22,500 nucleotides of DNA from Mesostigma viride (lineage: Eukaryota; Streptophyta; Mesostigmatophyceae; Mesostigmatales; Mesostigmataceae), in contig RPFO01001186.1 in NCBI GenBank assembly GCA_009746045.1, forward strand, positions 1-22,500, given 5' to 3'. Position numbers and translations under genes: made by a program. Shown one piece after another: positions 10,332 through 18,886 of the stretch (position 1 is its first letter; each line of letters starts with the position of its first letter). The notes beneath the pieces are model-generated. The model searched no databases. It saw nothing but the letters and a program-made list of their open reading frames with translations, and was not told the DNA's origin.

Positions 10332-12046
10332 ACTACCGGGCCGTCGGGCTGGCGCTACGAGCACTTGGAGGTCCTGGTGGGGCATGGGGGCGAGGACATT
10401 CTCTTTGACACCCTTATTGACCTGGCGGCTGGTCGCGTTCCTCCCGCTGCGCGCGAGTGGTTAGCGGGCGCTCGCCTCCTCGCTCTGCTCAAGGGTGTCT
10501 TGCCCCCCCCGAGGGCAAGGTGCGCCCGATCGCCTGCGGTGAGGTGCTCCGCAAGCTCGTGGGCAAAGTGATCTGCCGCCAAAAGGCGCCCGAGCTCCGT
10601 GCCTTTTTCTGCCCGCCCCTCGCAGCGGGTGAGACCTCGGTGGCGGCCCAGCTGGGGGTGACGACTCCAGGCGGGGCGGATATCCTCATCCATTCGGTGC
10701 AGGCCTACCTCGAGGCCCACCCCACCCACGCTGTCGTCAAGGTCGACTGCCACAACGCGTTCAACAGTCTGTCCCGCGCCAGCATGTTTGCGGCCGTCAT
10801 GGAGTCCTTCGAGGACTTGTACGCTTGGACAGCCGTGTGCTACGGCCAGCCCGGCCAACTGGTTCACATCATGGAGGACGGCACTCGCGGCGGCCTGCTG
10901 TCGCGGTCGGGCACCCAGCAAGGGGACCCCCTGGGACCCCTGTACTTTGCCGCCCCCCTCCAGGGTTGCCTCCAAGCGGTCCATGCTGCCCACCCGGCGG
11001 TCGCTATTCAGGCCTACTTGGATGATATCTACCTTCTGGGCCCTGTGCCGGACACCACCGCGGCTCTGCTGGCACTGCAGACCGCGGTGGCCGACATCAA
11101 CCTCCAGTTGACCCTTGCCAAGTGCGCGGTGTACTCGCCCCAAGGTGATTGCTCCGGCTTTCCGCCCCAGCTCTTGGGCCGGGACGAGCGCCTCCATGGG
11201 TTGGATGTCCTCGGCGTTCCGGTTGGCGACCCCGCGTTTGTCATCGATGCTCTGCGGGCCGCCCTCGAGGCACGCACTGAGGTACTGCCCTTGATTGCGC
11301 GCCTTCATGATTCGCAGACCAAGGGTCTGCTTCTGTGGTTTTGCGCTCACCCTCGCGTCGTTCACTGGCTCCGGGGCGCTCTTCCGTCTCAGGTCCGGCT
11401 GGCCGCCGAGGGCCACGACGAACGCATCCAGTCGGCCTTGGCGCAGCTGGTCCCGGGCCCCGACCTCCCGCCACATGCTATTCGCATTGCCTCCCTGCCT
11501 GCACGGATGGGTGGCTGCGGTCTGACTCGTGCCGCCCGGCTGGCCCCAGCAGCCTTTTTGGGCTCCGTCGCTCAATCGTGGGCGGAAAGCTGCCGGCTCC
11601 TGCCCCTTTTGGCAACGGCAGCGCCTGACCTCCTGGACCCCAGCAGCCCTTTGCCCTTCGTCACCGCCATCCAGGAGGCCTATGCTGAGATCCAGCAGGC
11701 CTGTTCTCCCGTCCGTGCCGCTCAGGCGGTACAGCGCCACCTCCCTCGCGGCACTCCCTCGGTCGCCTCCGTTCAATCTCCCGCCGCATTCCCTGCTCGC
11801 GTCATCGATAAACACCAGAAAACCTACGCGGGTATTCTGCACACGGCTGATTGGATTGCTCTTTTCGCGGACCTCAACGCCCAGGGACGTGCGTGGCTGT
11901 TCTCGCTTTCCTTGCGGAGTGTTGGCTCGGCGTACCTTCGTGCTCTTCCCATGGCCCCCCCATTCGCCTTGGCTCCCAGCCACTACTCGGTGGCGCTCCG
12001 GCACCAGCTATTTGCCCCGCAGCCTCTTGTTCCGGCCGGGCGGCCT

Positions 12047-12100
12047 TGTGGTAGCTGTGGGCAGCCGCTGGATCCCACGGGGACTCACTACCTTGCCTGC
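12047..12100 (+). other. CCHC zinc knuckle
   Basis: CGSCGQPLDPTGTHYLAC gives C-x2-C-x9-H-x3-C directly before the endonuclease. A CCHC in this place is a hallmark of non-LTR elements with restriction-like endonucleases. Confidence 0.8.
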
Positions 12101-12250
12101 ATGGGGGGCCAACAGAATCAGAATTGGTATTTGTATTTGCACACTGTCCTCCTGACGGTGGTGCTCGCCATGATTCGGTCGGTTTTCCCCCACGCGAACA
12201 TCCGGTCCGAGGATGCGGATGGCGCTGCCTTCTATTCCCCCAACCACCGG

Positions 12251-12600
12251 CCTGACATCGTGGTGCTGGACTTTGAGGGGGGTGGCCGGCATCTGCTTAT
12301 TGACGTTTCGGTGGCGCGGCCCTTGGCTCTTAGCCACGTGGCTGGGGCCTCCCTCACGGCAGGTTACACGGCGGACCGGGCGGAGCGGGCCAAGCTCCTG
12401 GCCTACGGCGACGTCGGGCACCATCGTGTGGTGCCCTTTGTCCTGGAGGAGTTTGGGGCCATGGGGCCCCTGACCTCCGCCTTCTTCAAGGAGTGTTGCC
12501 GGCTCCGGGAGGACCGGCTGGACCTGGAGGGCCAGCGGGCCCCATGGTCGGCGCGGACCTGGACGTCATATTGGCGTCAGCGCTTGTCGGTGGAGCTGAC
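12251..12600 (+). other. Restriction-like endonuclease domain
   Basis: RPDIVVLDFEGGGRHLLID supplies the PD and, after 15 residues, the second acidic residue of the PD-(D/E)xK-type active site. AERAKLLAYGD follows with a possible catalytic Lys. Placement after CCHC matches R2-type elements. The spacing is slightly longer than in classical R2 proteins. Confidence 0.75.
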
Positions 12601-12780
12601 TCGGGCCATGGCTGACATCATGCTCCGCCGTACGCGGGCTGATTTTGCGGTGCAGCAGGGCTATTAGGTTCCTCCCGTTAGGCGTTTCCATTGGTCTTAT
12701 CGTAGTATAGAGCTTTGACATGGCTCTGTATATAGGTTTATAGCTGGGCGTTTGCTTTGGTTTGAGTGATTTCACTCTGC

Positions 12781-12785
12781 TGTAA
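12781..12785 (+). terminator. Candidate TGTAA polyadenylation signal
   Basis: TGTAA occurs 114 nt past the RT stop codon in AT-rich DNA. UGUAA is the usual poly(A) signal of green algae. It may mark the retrotransposon 3' end and is weak evidence for a green-lineage host. Confidence 0.35.
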
Positions 12786-12786
12786 G

Positions 12787-13317
12787 TAATTATATTTTTA
12801 ATATATAGAGGCAGCCACAGCAGGGTATGGCCTTGTTATACGCTGCCCCGCCATGATTCCCAAGGCCTCGTAGGGTCCCCTAGCGCTTGTAAGATGCTCA
12901 AGGGACCGTGTGGATAGCATGGTCATGCGTTGACACTAATTGGTCCTATTGGTCTAAATTCTCATTTTGACCAAATTCGCGGTTTGAGGCCTGCCATGGG
13001 CCAGGGTCCATTCAGGCACTAAATGTAATTATTTGAACCCAGTTTTTTGTCCAAAATTCAAAAGTTGTGTTATCTGTCATGGGTAAAAATGCCAGGGTCA
13101 AAATTTGATGTTTGCACATATATTTTTTAATTCAAACTGGTCCTAAAATAAGGACTTTTCTTGGGAACACTGACAATATGGCTGGTTGTGTACCATGCGT
13201 TAGCGGTGCACGTGACTAGGTATGTTCATGGCACAGCTAGGCAAACATTCTAAGCATGGCTGCGTTAGCGGCAGTCACTACCAATGGATACAAGCTAGGG
13301 CTATTATGCAAGCTATT
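12787..13317. other. Non-coding AT-rich stretch
   Basis: No gene is supported here. The only structured segment is 13138-13174: on the minus strand it reads GTC, seven bases, CCAAGAAAA, GTCCT, six bases, AGGAC, resembling the left TIR of the nested element at 8563. It may be a solo or decayed end of the same transposon family. Confidence 0.5.
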
Positions 13318-14722
13318 CTAGCCCGCAGGGGGCGTCCACATCTTGTGGTTGATCATCAGGTCCCCGCCCCTCCAGTACACCTTGGGCTTCTGGGGGTCCT
13401 GCTTGTGGCGGAGGTATTCCGGCCACAGGTCGCGTCGCTGCTGCTGCTGAGCGGGGGTCAGGTCGTCGTCCAGCGTCCAGGTGAGGTCGTGCAACCGAGC
13501 TTGCGACGAGAGAGGAACCGCTGCTTGTCCTCACGGGAGGGGAAGGTGAGCAGGACTGGTGGGGGGGCCGCCTTGTCCCGTGAGTGGGGAAGGCGGTGGC
13601 ACCCGCGCAGTTCTACCTCACCTATACCAGGCCCATGAGGGTGAGAAGCTGGTCCTTGAGCCCGTCGGCAATTAGGGTGGTTGACGTCTCACCTGGCTTC
13701 TGGGGGAAACGACGCAGCACCACTCGGCACTCGCGGCGAGCGCGCCGGTCGGTGGCCTCCCGTTGTTCGGCCTGGCGGTGGTCCTCCAGCTCCTGGAGCT
13801 TCGTGGCGATGGCGTCGGTGGTTGAGGCGGTCGCTGACCGCAGCAGGTCCGCATAGGAGAGCGGCGGGAGGTCGCCAGCATCCTGCTGGGGTGGCTGGGA
13901 TGCTATGGTGGCCGTCTGCTCCGCCTATCTTTGGGACCTGTGTGGCCAGGGCCTCGGTGTGCAGGCGGTGATGGCTTTAAGCTTCTTCATGAGCACGCCG
14001 CACCGGCTTCCCCTCCACCTGGTTGAGGCGGGAGAGGAGTGCAGCATGTGCCTCGGATGCCTGCGCCGTGGTCTGCATGCAGCGCCGTGAGCTGAGGTTG
14101 TAGCTTGTGTGCTACCTTGGTTTCCGTATTGGAGACCTTGGCCTCCACCGTGCTGAGCGCTGTGGTCATCAATGTCATCTTCTCGGCCAGCGGCCAGGTC
14201 ACATGCTCCTCCAGCACTGCTCGGAGGTCATCCTTGCAGAGGGAGGCAGCCGGTGTGGCTGCCGGCTGCGCAGGCCGGGCTGGGTTGCGGAGCCGAGCGT
14301 CGAGGTCACGTACAGTGAGCTTGTAGAAGCTGAAGAGATCGATGGCGCGAGGCGATGGTGGAATTCTGGCAGGGCGAGGAACTCCTCCACCTTGTCGGCG
14401 GGGATGGGCCCATCGGGCCCACGGAGCTTGTGTTCCCGTGCGTAGTAATGCACTATCTCGGTGCAGTGTGCGTCGGTATAAGTCGCAGCCAGCCGCTGAG
14501 GCCGTAAAGCATGCGTCACAACAGTCTAGGTACAGTCTGTCCCCATTTGTTTGATTCGTAGCAGAATTTCTTGGGCTCTATAGCTGGCGAGGCGCTTGGC
14601 GATGGGTTTGCTGGCGGTGGGTTTGCGGGCCCAGTCGACTGGGCAAGGACGATGGCGAGTGGGTTGGGCTGGGAGCCGGAAAGCTCCTTTTCCAAACCCC
14701 GTTTTGCTTTTGGAGTCGTCAT
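13318..14722 (-). pseudogene. Decayed L1-type ORF1 (RNA-binding coiled-coil protein)
   Basis: The minus strand carries one protein spread over several frames. It starts at ATG 14722 (MTTPKAKRG). It continues through DLFSFYKLTVRDLDARL and a heptad-rich segment (VLEEHVTWPLAEKMTLMTTA, then LSTVEAKVSNTETKV). A second coiled coil follows (TKLQELEDHRQAEQREATDR), then an RRM-like part (PPPVLLTFPSREDKQRFL). The end is LDDDLTPAQQQQRR and KVYWRGGDLMINHKMW, with stop TAG at 13318-13320. The order coiled coil, RRM-like, C-terminal domain is that of L1 ORF1p, a nucleic-acid chaperone. Frame changes are seen near 14520, 14050, 13650 and 13500. No ORF2 follows on its downstream (left) side, so only the ORF1 part remains, unlike the usual 5'-truncated LINE copy. 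Confidence 0.72.
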
Positions 14723-14927
14723 AGCTGCTTGTCACGTGCTGCTTTTGGAGTCGATACCATGCGTTTCAGCCGTAACCGATTATACTGGCGAGTGCGTCTT
14801 AAAAAGGCGCGTCGAATGCAAGTGGTCTGACCGAATTTAATAGGGGCTCAGACGCAAAAGATCTGAGCTCCGCCGTCAGCCATACCGCCGTCAGCCATTT
14901 TCGTGCAATGCGTGACCATTGCACTGA

Positions 14928-15430
14928 TTGCAGCTGAGCTCCCGCCTTGCAAACCTCTATCTATACACTTACGAGCTTGCATTCATGGAGAATCTCATTG
15001 CCTCAAATGATGATGTTCTCATCAGGCCTTTTATCCACACATGTCGATACATTGATGATGTCGAATTGCTTTCGACAACCCTGATTTCGCAACCCATTTG
15101 TATATCACAGCTGGTCTGCATGGCATCTACCCGCAAGCGGCGCTCACGTCAGAGGATACTAGTTGCAATCACCTCGATCTTAACATTACCCATAACAAGA
15201 AGGGCTGGCGTACGGCTGTCTATGATAAGCGCAAGGATCCTAAATATCAGCAAATTCCTTTTATTCGCTACCCCGATATTCACAGTCTCCTCTCCCACAC
15301 AGCAAAATATGGCGTTGCAAGTTCTTTAATAATAGTCAGTTGCATCGTTTTTCCCGGCTTTGTTCTTATGGCGTGGATTTCATCACGACTTTTGTTGAGC
15401 TCTTGCATCGTTTGTTACTAGCTAGACCTT
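14928..15430 (+). pseudogene. Fragment of a second, different reverse transcriptase
   Basis: Three frames join into one RT-like stretch. The first has LANLYLYTYELAFMENLI and CRYIDDVELLSTT (YIDD catalytic box, about 15050). The second has HLDLNITHNKKGW, AVYDKRKDPKYQQ and RYPDIHSLLSHTAKYGV. The third has NNSQLHRFSRLCSYGVDF. The order YIDD, LDL, YDKR, then a C-S-x3-DF segment is that of an RT family common in animal and protist genomes, whose clade I cannot assign. Base composition is AT-richer than the large retrotransposon, and frame breaks near 15080 and 15320 show decay. No endonuclease or 5' part is seen. Confidence 0.65.
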
Positions 15431-15675
15431 TTCAGTGGTTTTCCATTTGCGGGTATTTCATCGTAAATGGTGGGAGAGTGATCGCAGCAATGGTGCTCAC
15501 CACTAGACACTCCCGGCCAGTTAGGCTCGAAACACACGCCCTGATCAAGCAAGCTGTTTCCGGCCCCGCCGTCTAGGTCATCTAGTCGCTCTACACGTAA
15601 GTCAGCCATAATTTCAATGCACAAGGCTACACATTTCCATCACCATTCATATTCATCATCCTGAACGACTCGAAC
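15431..15675. other. No gene recognised
   Basis: Short stretch between the RT fragment and the inverted repeat. No motif, repeat or coding signal is seen. Confidence 0.5.
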
Positions 15676-15758
15676 ACGCGGACAAGATAACGGCAGGCTC
15701 GAGCTACCATGGTCCAGATTCTCCCGATTTCTGGCCTGCCCTGGTTGTATCCTTGATA
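15676..15758 (+). repeat. Left arm of 83-bp inverted repeat
   Basis: Matches the reverse complement of 16979-17061 without gaps, with 10 mismatches in 83 (about 88%). Within the arm, GGCAGGC and GCCTGCC form a 7-bp stem around a smaller CCAGA/TCTGG pair, so each arm can itself fold. Confidence 0.88.
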
Positions 15759-15800
15759 GAATCATAAAATGGGTAGGACCTCTCAAATTGTACCCCCCTT

Positions 15801-15856
15801 GCCCAGTGGAATTAATTAATTAATTAATGCCCAGTGGAAAACACGCTATAAATAGG
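15801..15856. repeat. ATTA microsatellite with flanking repeat and TATA-like box
   Basis: A short (ATTA)n run is bracketed by two copies of GCCCAGTGGA (15801 and 15829), which looks like slippage or a small duplication. TATAAATAGG at 15847 resembles a TATA box, but no gene start follows closely. Confidence 0.45.
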
Positions 15857-16189
15857 TTTTTTTTGGCGTACATACAGTTATAACTGCCAATATATAGGCC
15901 CCGTACATAAATGCTGACTGGCTGGAAAATTTTCATTTGTTGTTATTATGACCTCCACCAAGTTTCAGGGCTGCACGATGTCAGCATTCCATGTTATTCC
16001 ATGATGTCAATTTAGTGCTAATTCCATAGGATCGCCCCCTTATTAATCTCTGTTCATTCCGGCGACCCCGCCCCCTCCATGCGCTGCCGTTGTCTTGAAA
16101 GTAGTATTCAAAAGGATTGCACCAGCTGTGGATAGCCACATTGTGGTCCCGTTGGGGAGTCATGGAGTATTAACCCCGATAGATGGGGG

Positions 16190-16620
16190 GATGAACGTAG
16201 GGTTTTCCAAGTGTAGGTCATTAGAGTCTTTGTATCAGGGTATGCCTCGTATTTCGGACGAGATTAGGCAGCGTAGGATAGCATTTGTAGGACACCTTGC
16301 TCGCACCAGCCAGGTCGACATGCACCGCCCTCGGTCTGGCCGGCCCCCAGCGGCTTGGCCAGCCAGGGCGGCATATGTTGACCTGGCCTGGCCCCAAGGA
16401 CATCCCCAAAAGGGTAGGGAAACATGCCATGAACTACACCCAGATGTTGCTGGCCGACCTAGTGGTCCCAGCCCAGTTTGAACTCCGCATCCACTCTCTC
16501 TCCCTTCTTTGGACTGCCATGCAGAACAAGACGCGGTGGCAGAAGATTGTCAAGGCTCACACGCCAGCCCCTGTGGGCAAGCCACCTCCCCCCAAGAGGA
16601 GGAGGCGTTTTGATGAGTAG
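16190..16620 (+). pseudogene. C-terminal tail of a LINE reverse transcriptase
   Basis: One frame carries a segment ending in PRISDEIRQRRIAFVGHLAR (about 16245-16304), the IxxRRxxFxGHxxR signature found after the RT of many LINEs. After a frame change the match continues as PKRVGKHAMNYTQMLL and LLWTAMQNKTRWQKIV, ending PPPKRRRRFDE then TAG at 16618. The spacing between the GH box and the final Trp/Arg region fits this tail. The RT core is absent, so this is a 5'-truncated, frameshifted copy. Confidence 0.62.
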
Positions 16621-16743
16621 TGTAGTTAGGATTTTCTCGACTAGATAGCGTAGAGTTAGGTTAGTTCGATTACGCGGCTTCCTCCACTCCACCCATCCAT
16701 CAAGGAATATGTGATACATGATCTCCCAACGGAGGCATGTTAT

Positions 16744-16786
16744 AATTTAATTTAATTTAATTTAATTGAATTTAACTTAATTTAAT
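16744..16786. repeat. (TTTAA)n microsatellite
   Basis: About eight imperfect TTTAA units lie 124 bp after the LINE stop codon. Several LINE clades, such as RTE, end in short tandem repeats rather than poly(A), so this may be the element 3' terminus. Confidence 0.7.
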
Positions 16787-16978
16787 GGGTGGATGGGGGC
16801 ACACAGTCCTACCGGTCTATTCTATCTAGATGGAGCCAGACCCTAGTGGTCTCTCCTGGCATTCTTCCCATAGGTGCAAATATGCTTCTTCCCCACAGCG
16901 GGGGGGTTATTGTACTCGACCCTGTCGGTAGATAGCACGCTGCCCTCCATCGCCCACCATTTGTCCGATTGAGGAAGA

Positions 16979-17061
16979 TATCAATGAGACAACCAGCGCA
17001 GGCCAGAAATTTGGAAAATCCGGACCATGGTAGCTCGAGCCTGCCAATATCTTATCCGCGT
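16979..17061 (-). repeat. Right arm of 83-bp inverted repeat
   Basis: Inverted partner of 15676-15758. Together they enclose 1,220 bp holding the ATTA run, TATA-like box, LINE tail and TTTAA tract. Similarity ends sharply at both sides of the arms. Confidence 0.88.
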
Positions 17062-17326
17062 TTGTTTACAGCAGTATAATTTGATTTCAGTCATGCAGCG
17101 CCCGCGTCACCCAACTACCACATTTACCCAAATCTACTAATGGAGTTAACAATTCTTCATCAGTTGCACTCCATGCACTGCCGCTAGTTGGCGATAAATG
17201 GTTAGTCAGCCTCCACCAATCAACCTATACATGCGCTAGGTCACACTATTTGTTGAAATTTCCATCAGTAGAGCTCCATGCGCTATCTCGCCTTGCATGT
17301 TATTTAGTGAGACAACGGGTTTCCAA
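17062..17326. other. PHAX downstream region with tail-like duplicates
   Basis: No gene. 17160-17194 matches the last 35 bp of the PHAX gene in 27 of 35 positions, including its TGA. 17265-17292 shares the core AGCGCATGGA and the TGA. On the minus strand a TGTAA (complement at 17066-17070) about 257 nt past the PHAX stop is a possible poly(A) signal. Confidence 0.5.
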
Positions 17327-18493
17327 TCAGCTAACATCCATGCGCTGACGCTTGTTGGCGAGCGACTCCTCCTTGTGCATCTCCACCTGCCGCTTGCGGT
17401 TCAACTTCTGCTGCTCCTTGTCACTCTCCATGACCTGGCGATACACCTCAGGCGCCCCGTCCTTGACAACGCGCCAGAAGACGCCACCTGGCGTGCGGCG
17501 GCGCACCCCATCGGCGGTCATCTCCCCACCTGATTTCTCGATCTCCCGGACGCGGTCCAGAAAGCCTTCGACCACCTCGCGGCCTAGTTTATCTACTGTC
17601 AACCGGAACATCCACCACTTCTTCTCCTGGAGCATCTCGCACATCTGGCGCACGTAACGCGCCATCTCTGCTGCTGCCTTCCGCTCATTCTGATGGACCC
17701 GTCCACCCGGTATCTTGTTTTTCTGCCCAGGTTTCTTGGGTCGGTTCCCTTGATCGTTGAACCCGGCATATGTAAAACCCTGCTCATGGCCACCCCCACC
17801 GTTAGTGGTACCCCCGTCATAGTTGCTTAGACTGCCGGCATGGACCTGATCATGACTGGCAAGAGAGCCATGGGAGCCGTTGGGCCTGTCTCTCCGCCGC
17901 TGGGCCGCGGCGAGCTTATGACGTGCGCCAGCTTTCGCGCTGTGGTGGCGCCCGTGAGGTTCCTTGGTGTACGTGCCCATGACAAATGTACAGGGCACCT
18001 CGCCTTCTTCCAGGTGGTTATCCCCAGGGTGGTCTCGAGACTGAAAAATGGTGTCCGAGCCCATAAAGCCGAGTGGGACCGTGCATGGCAGCTCCGCGCC
18101 CGAGCAGGCGTCTAAATCGCGCGGGGGCCGGTGGCCGCGGGCCGATATCTGGGTCACGGGCTGGGTCGGGGCCGAGTCGCTCAACTCCACGACATCGCTG
18201 TAGTTGGCCAAGGAGCGGCGGCCGTCTCCGGGGTGAGCCGGGGCTTGCAGCCCAGAGAAGACTCCGGAGCCGTGATCGTCCGCTCCGTCGACGTTTTCCC
18301 TGGCGGTGAAGCCCGCCGGCACTGCAGTGTCCCCAGCGGAAGTCGCCCACGCCGCGACGTCTTCTTCTCCCACGGCCGGTTTTGAAGTGTCATCATCATC
18401 AGACATGTCGTACGCGTCGTCATCGCGACCTAGCAGCTCTGCGAGAATGTCTTCATCGTCCGTGTTCCCCTCAGCATGCATGGGGCTTGCCAT
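17327..18493 (-). CDS. PHAX: PHAX-like snRNA export adaptor
   Basis: PHAX bridges capped snRNA (and snoRNA) with the cap-binding complex and the CRM1 exporter in the nucleus. The C-terminal third carries the PHAX RNA-binding domain: KKWWMFRLTVDKLGREVVEG, then GGEMTADGVRRRTPGGVF (about residues 322-339 of 388), the family signature GG...DG-RRRTPGGVF. The N-terminal half is acidic and low-complexity (MSDDDD), the middle has a basic RPKKPGQKNK, and the tail is Lys/Arg-rich (NRKRQVEMHKEE, KRQRMDVS), fitting nuclear localisation. Length is near that of animal PHAX. I chose ATG 18493 (GATATGG, good context). The frame is open to 18541 without another ATG, so an upstream exon with an acceptor near 18531 is possible. 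The domain region is intact and unspliced. Confidence 0.87.
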   Translation of the reverse strand: MASPMHAEGNTDDEDILAELLGRDDDAYDMSDDDDTSKPAVGEEDVAAWATSAGDTAVPAGFTARENVDGADDHGSGVFSGLQAPAHPGDGRRSLANYSDVVELSDSAPTQPVTQISARGHRPPRDLDACSGAELPCTVPLGFMGSDTIFQSRDHPGDNHLEEGEVPCTFVMGTYTKEPHGRHHSAKAGARHKLAAAQRRRDRPNGSHGSLASHDQVHAGSLSNYDGGTTNGGGGHEQGFTYAGFNDQGNRPKKPGQKNKIPGGRVHQNERKAAAEMARYVRQMCEMLQEKKWWMFRLTVDKLGREVVEGFLDRVREIEKSGGEMTADGVRRRTPGGVFWRVVKDGAPEVYRQVMESDKEQQKLNRKRQVEMHKEESLANKRQRMDVS

Positions 18494-18886
18494 ATCCACG
18501 TCGGAAAGTGGTCCGTCTTCCTCTGGCAACCTAGGTACTGTTTAATCCCTATCTTTTTATGATTATGCGGATGTAGTATAAGCAGTCTTTCAATGCCGCT
18601 CGCACGAGGCAACGTTCGTGATATCAGCAGGCAATGGCGTTGCCAACCTGGCAGCAGGCAGGAGATATCCGAATTTACGATGTGAAGCCATTCAGCAAGA
18701 CATCGGTTGCAATTCCGAGCTGTTATGTAGGCTATGGTTCCGGCTAGACGCAGTACACTGAAACAAAGCCGCCATAGCCAAAGCCCGCTGCAAAAATTGC
18801 TTGACTACACGCAATGCTCGGGCTTCAAGGTGCCAGCAAGGAGCATCCCGAGTGTCTGTTCTCACTTGACACCATAGCCTTACGTA
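18494..18886. other. PHAX upstream region
   Basis: Upstream of the chosen ATG the frame stays open to a TAA at about 18541. On the minus strand, AAACAG and CCTAG just before the open frame could be splice acceptors. No TATA or CCAAT box is obvious and no other gene is seen. Confidence 0.4.

Larger units (their letters stand above)
10332..12667 (+). pseudogene. Retrotransposon polyprotein: RT, CCHC knuckle, endonuclease
   Basis: The first codons (TTGPSGWRYEHL) are in frame with the upstream half once the nested element is ignored. One frame change at an 8-C run (10503-10510) leads into an uninterrupted 718-codon frame from about 10511 to the TAG stop after GY. RT landmarks are RPIACGEVLRKLVGK, DCHNAFNSL (motif A, Asp at 10745), GTQQGDPLGPL (about 10910-10940) and AYLDDIY (catalytic Asp pair at 11021-11026). 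A CCHC knuckle follows (12047-12100), then the RPD...D endonuclease block (12251 onward) with AERAKLLAYGD and a VPFVLEEFGAMGP segment typical of this family's C-terminus. The product would nick target DNA and prime reverse transcription from it. Catalytic residues look intact. Confidence 0.88.
5613..12786 (+). mobile_element. Non-LTR retrotransposon with restriction-like endonuclease
   Basis: A single plus-strand element encodes, in order, N-terminal zinc fingers, reverse transcriptase, a CCHC knuckle and a PD...D endonuclease, the architecture of the R2/NeSL/CRE-like group rather than APE-type LINEs. Without the nested insertion (8563-10331) the coding part is about 5.16 kb, or roughly 1,720 residues. 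The 5' boundary is set by the abrupt end of the satellite. The 3' boundary is uncertain and placed just after a TGTAA motif about 115 nt past the stop. No poly(A) tail or target-site duplication of the whole element is seen. Several frame breaks at C runs mean this copy is either inactive or misread. Confidence 0.8.

Noticed and set aside
12973-12990. Satellite fragment on the 3' side of the retrotransposon
   Set aside because: Only GCGGTTTGAGGC is shared with the unit, 12 bp and close to chance for this window.
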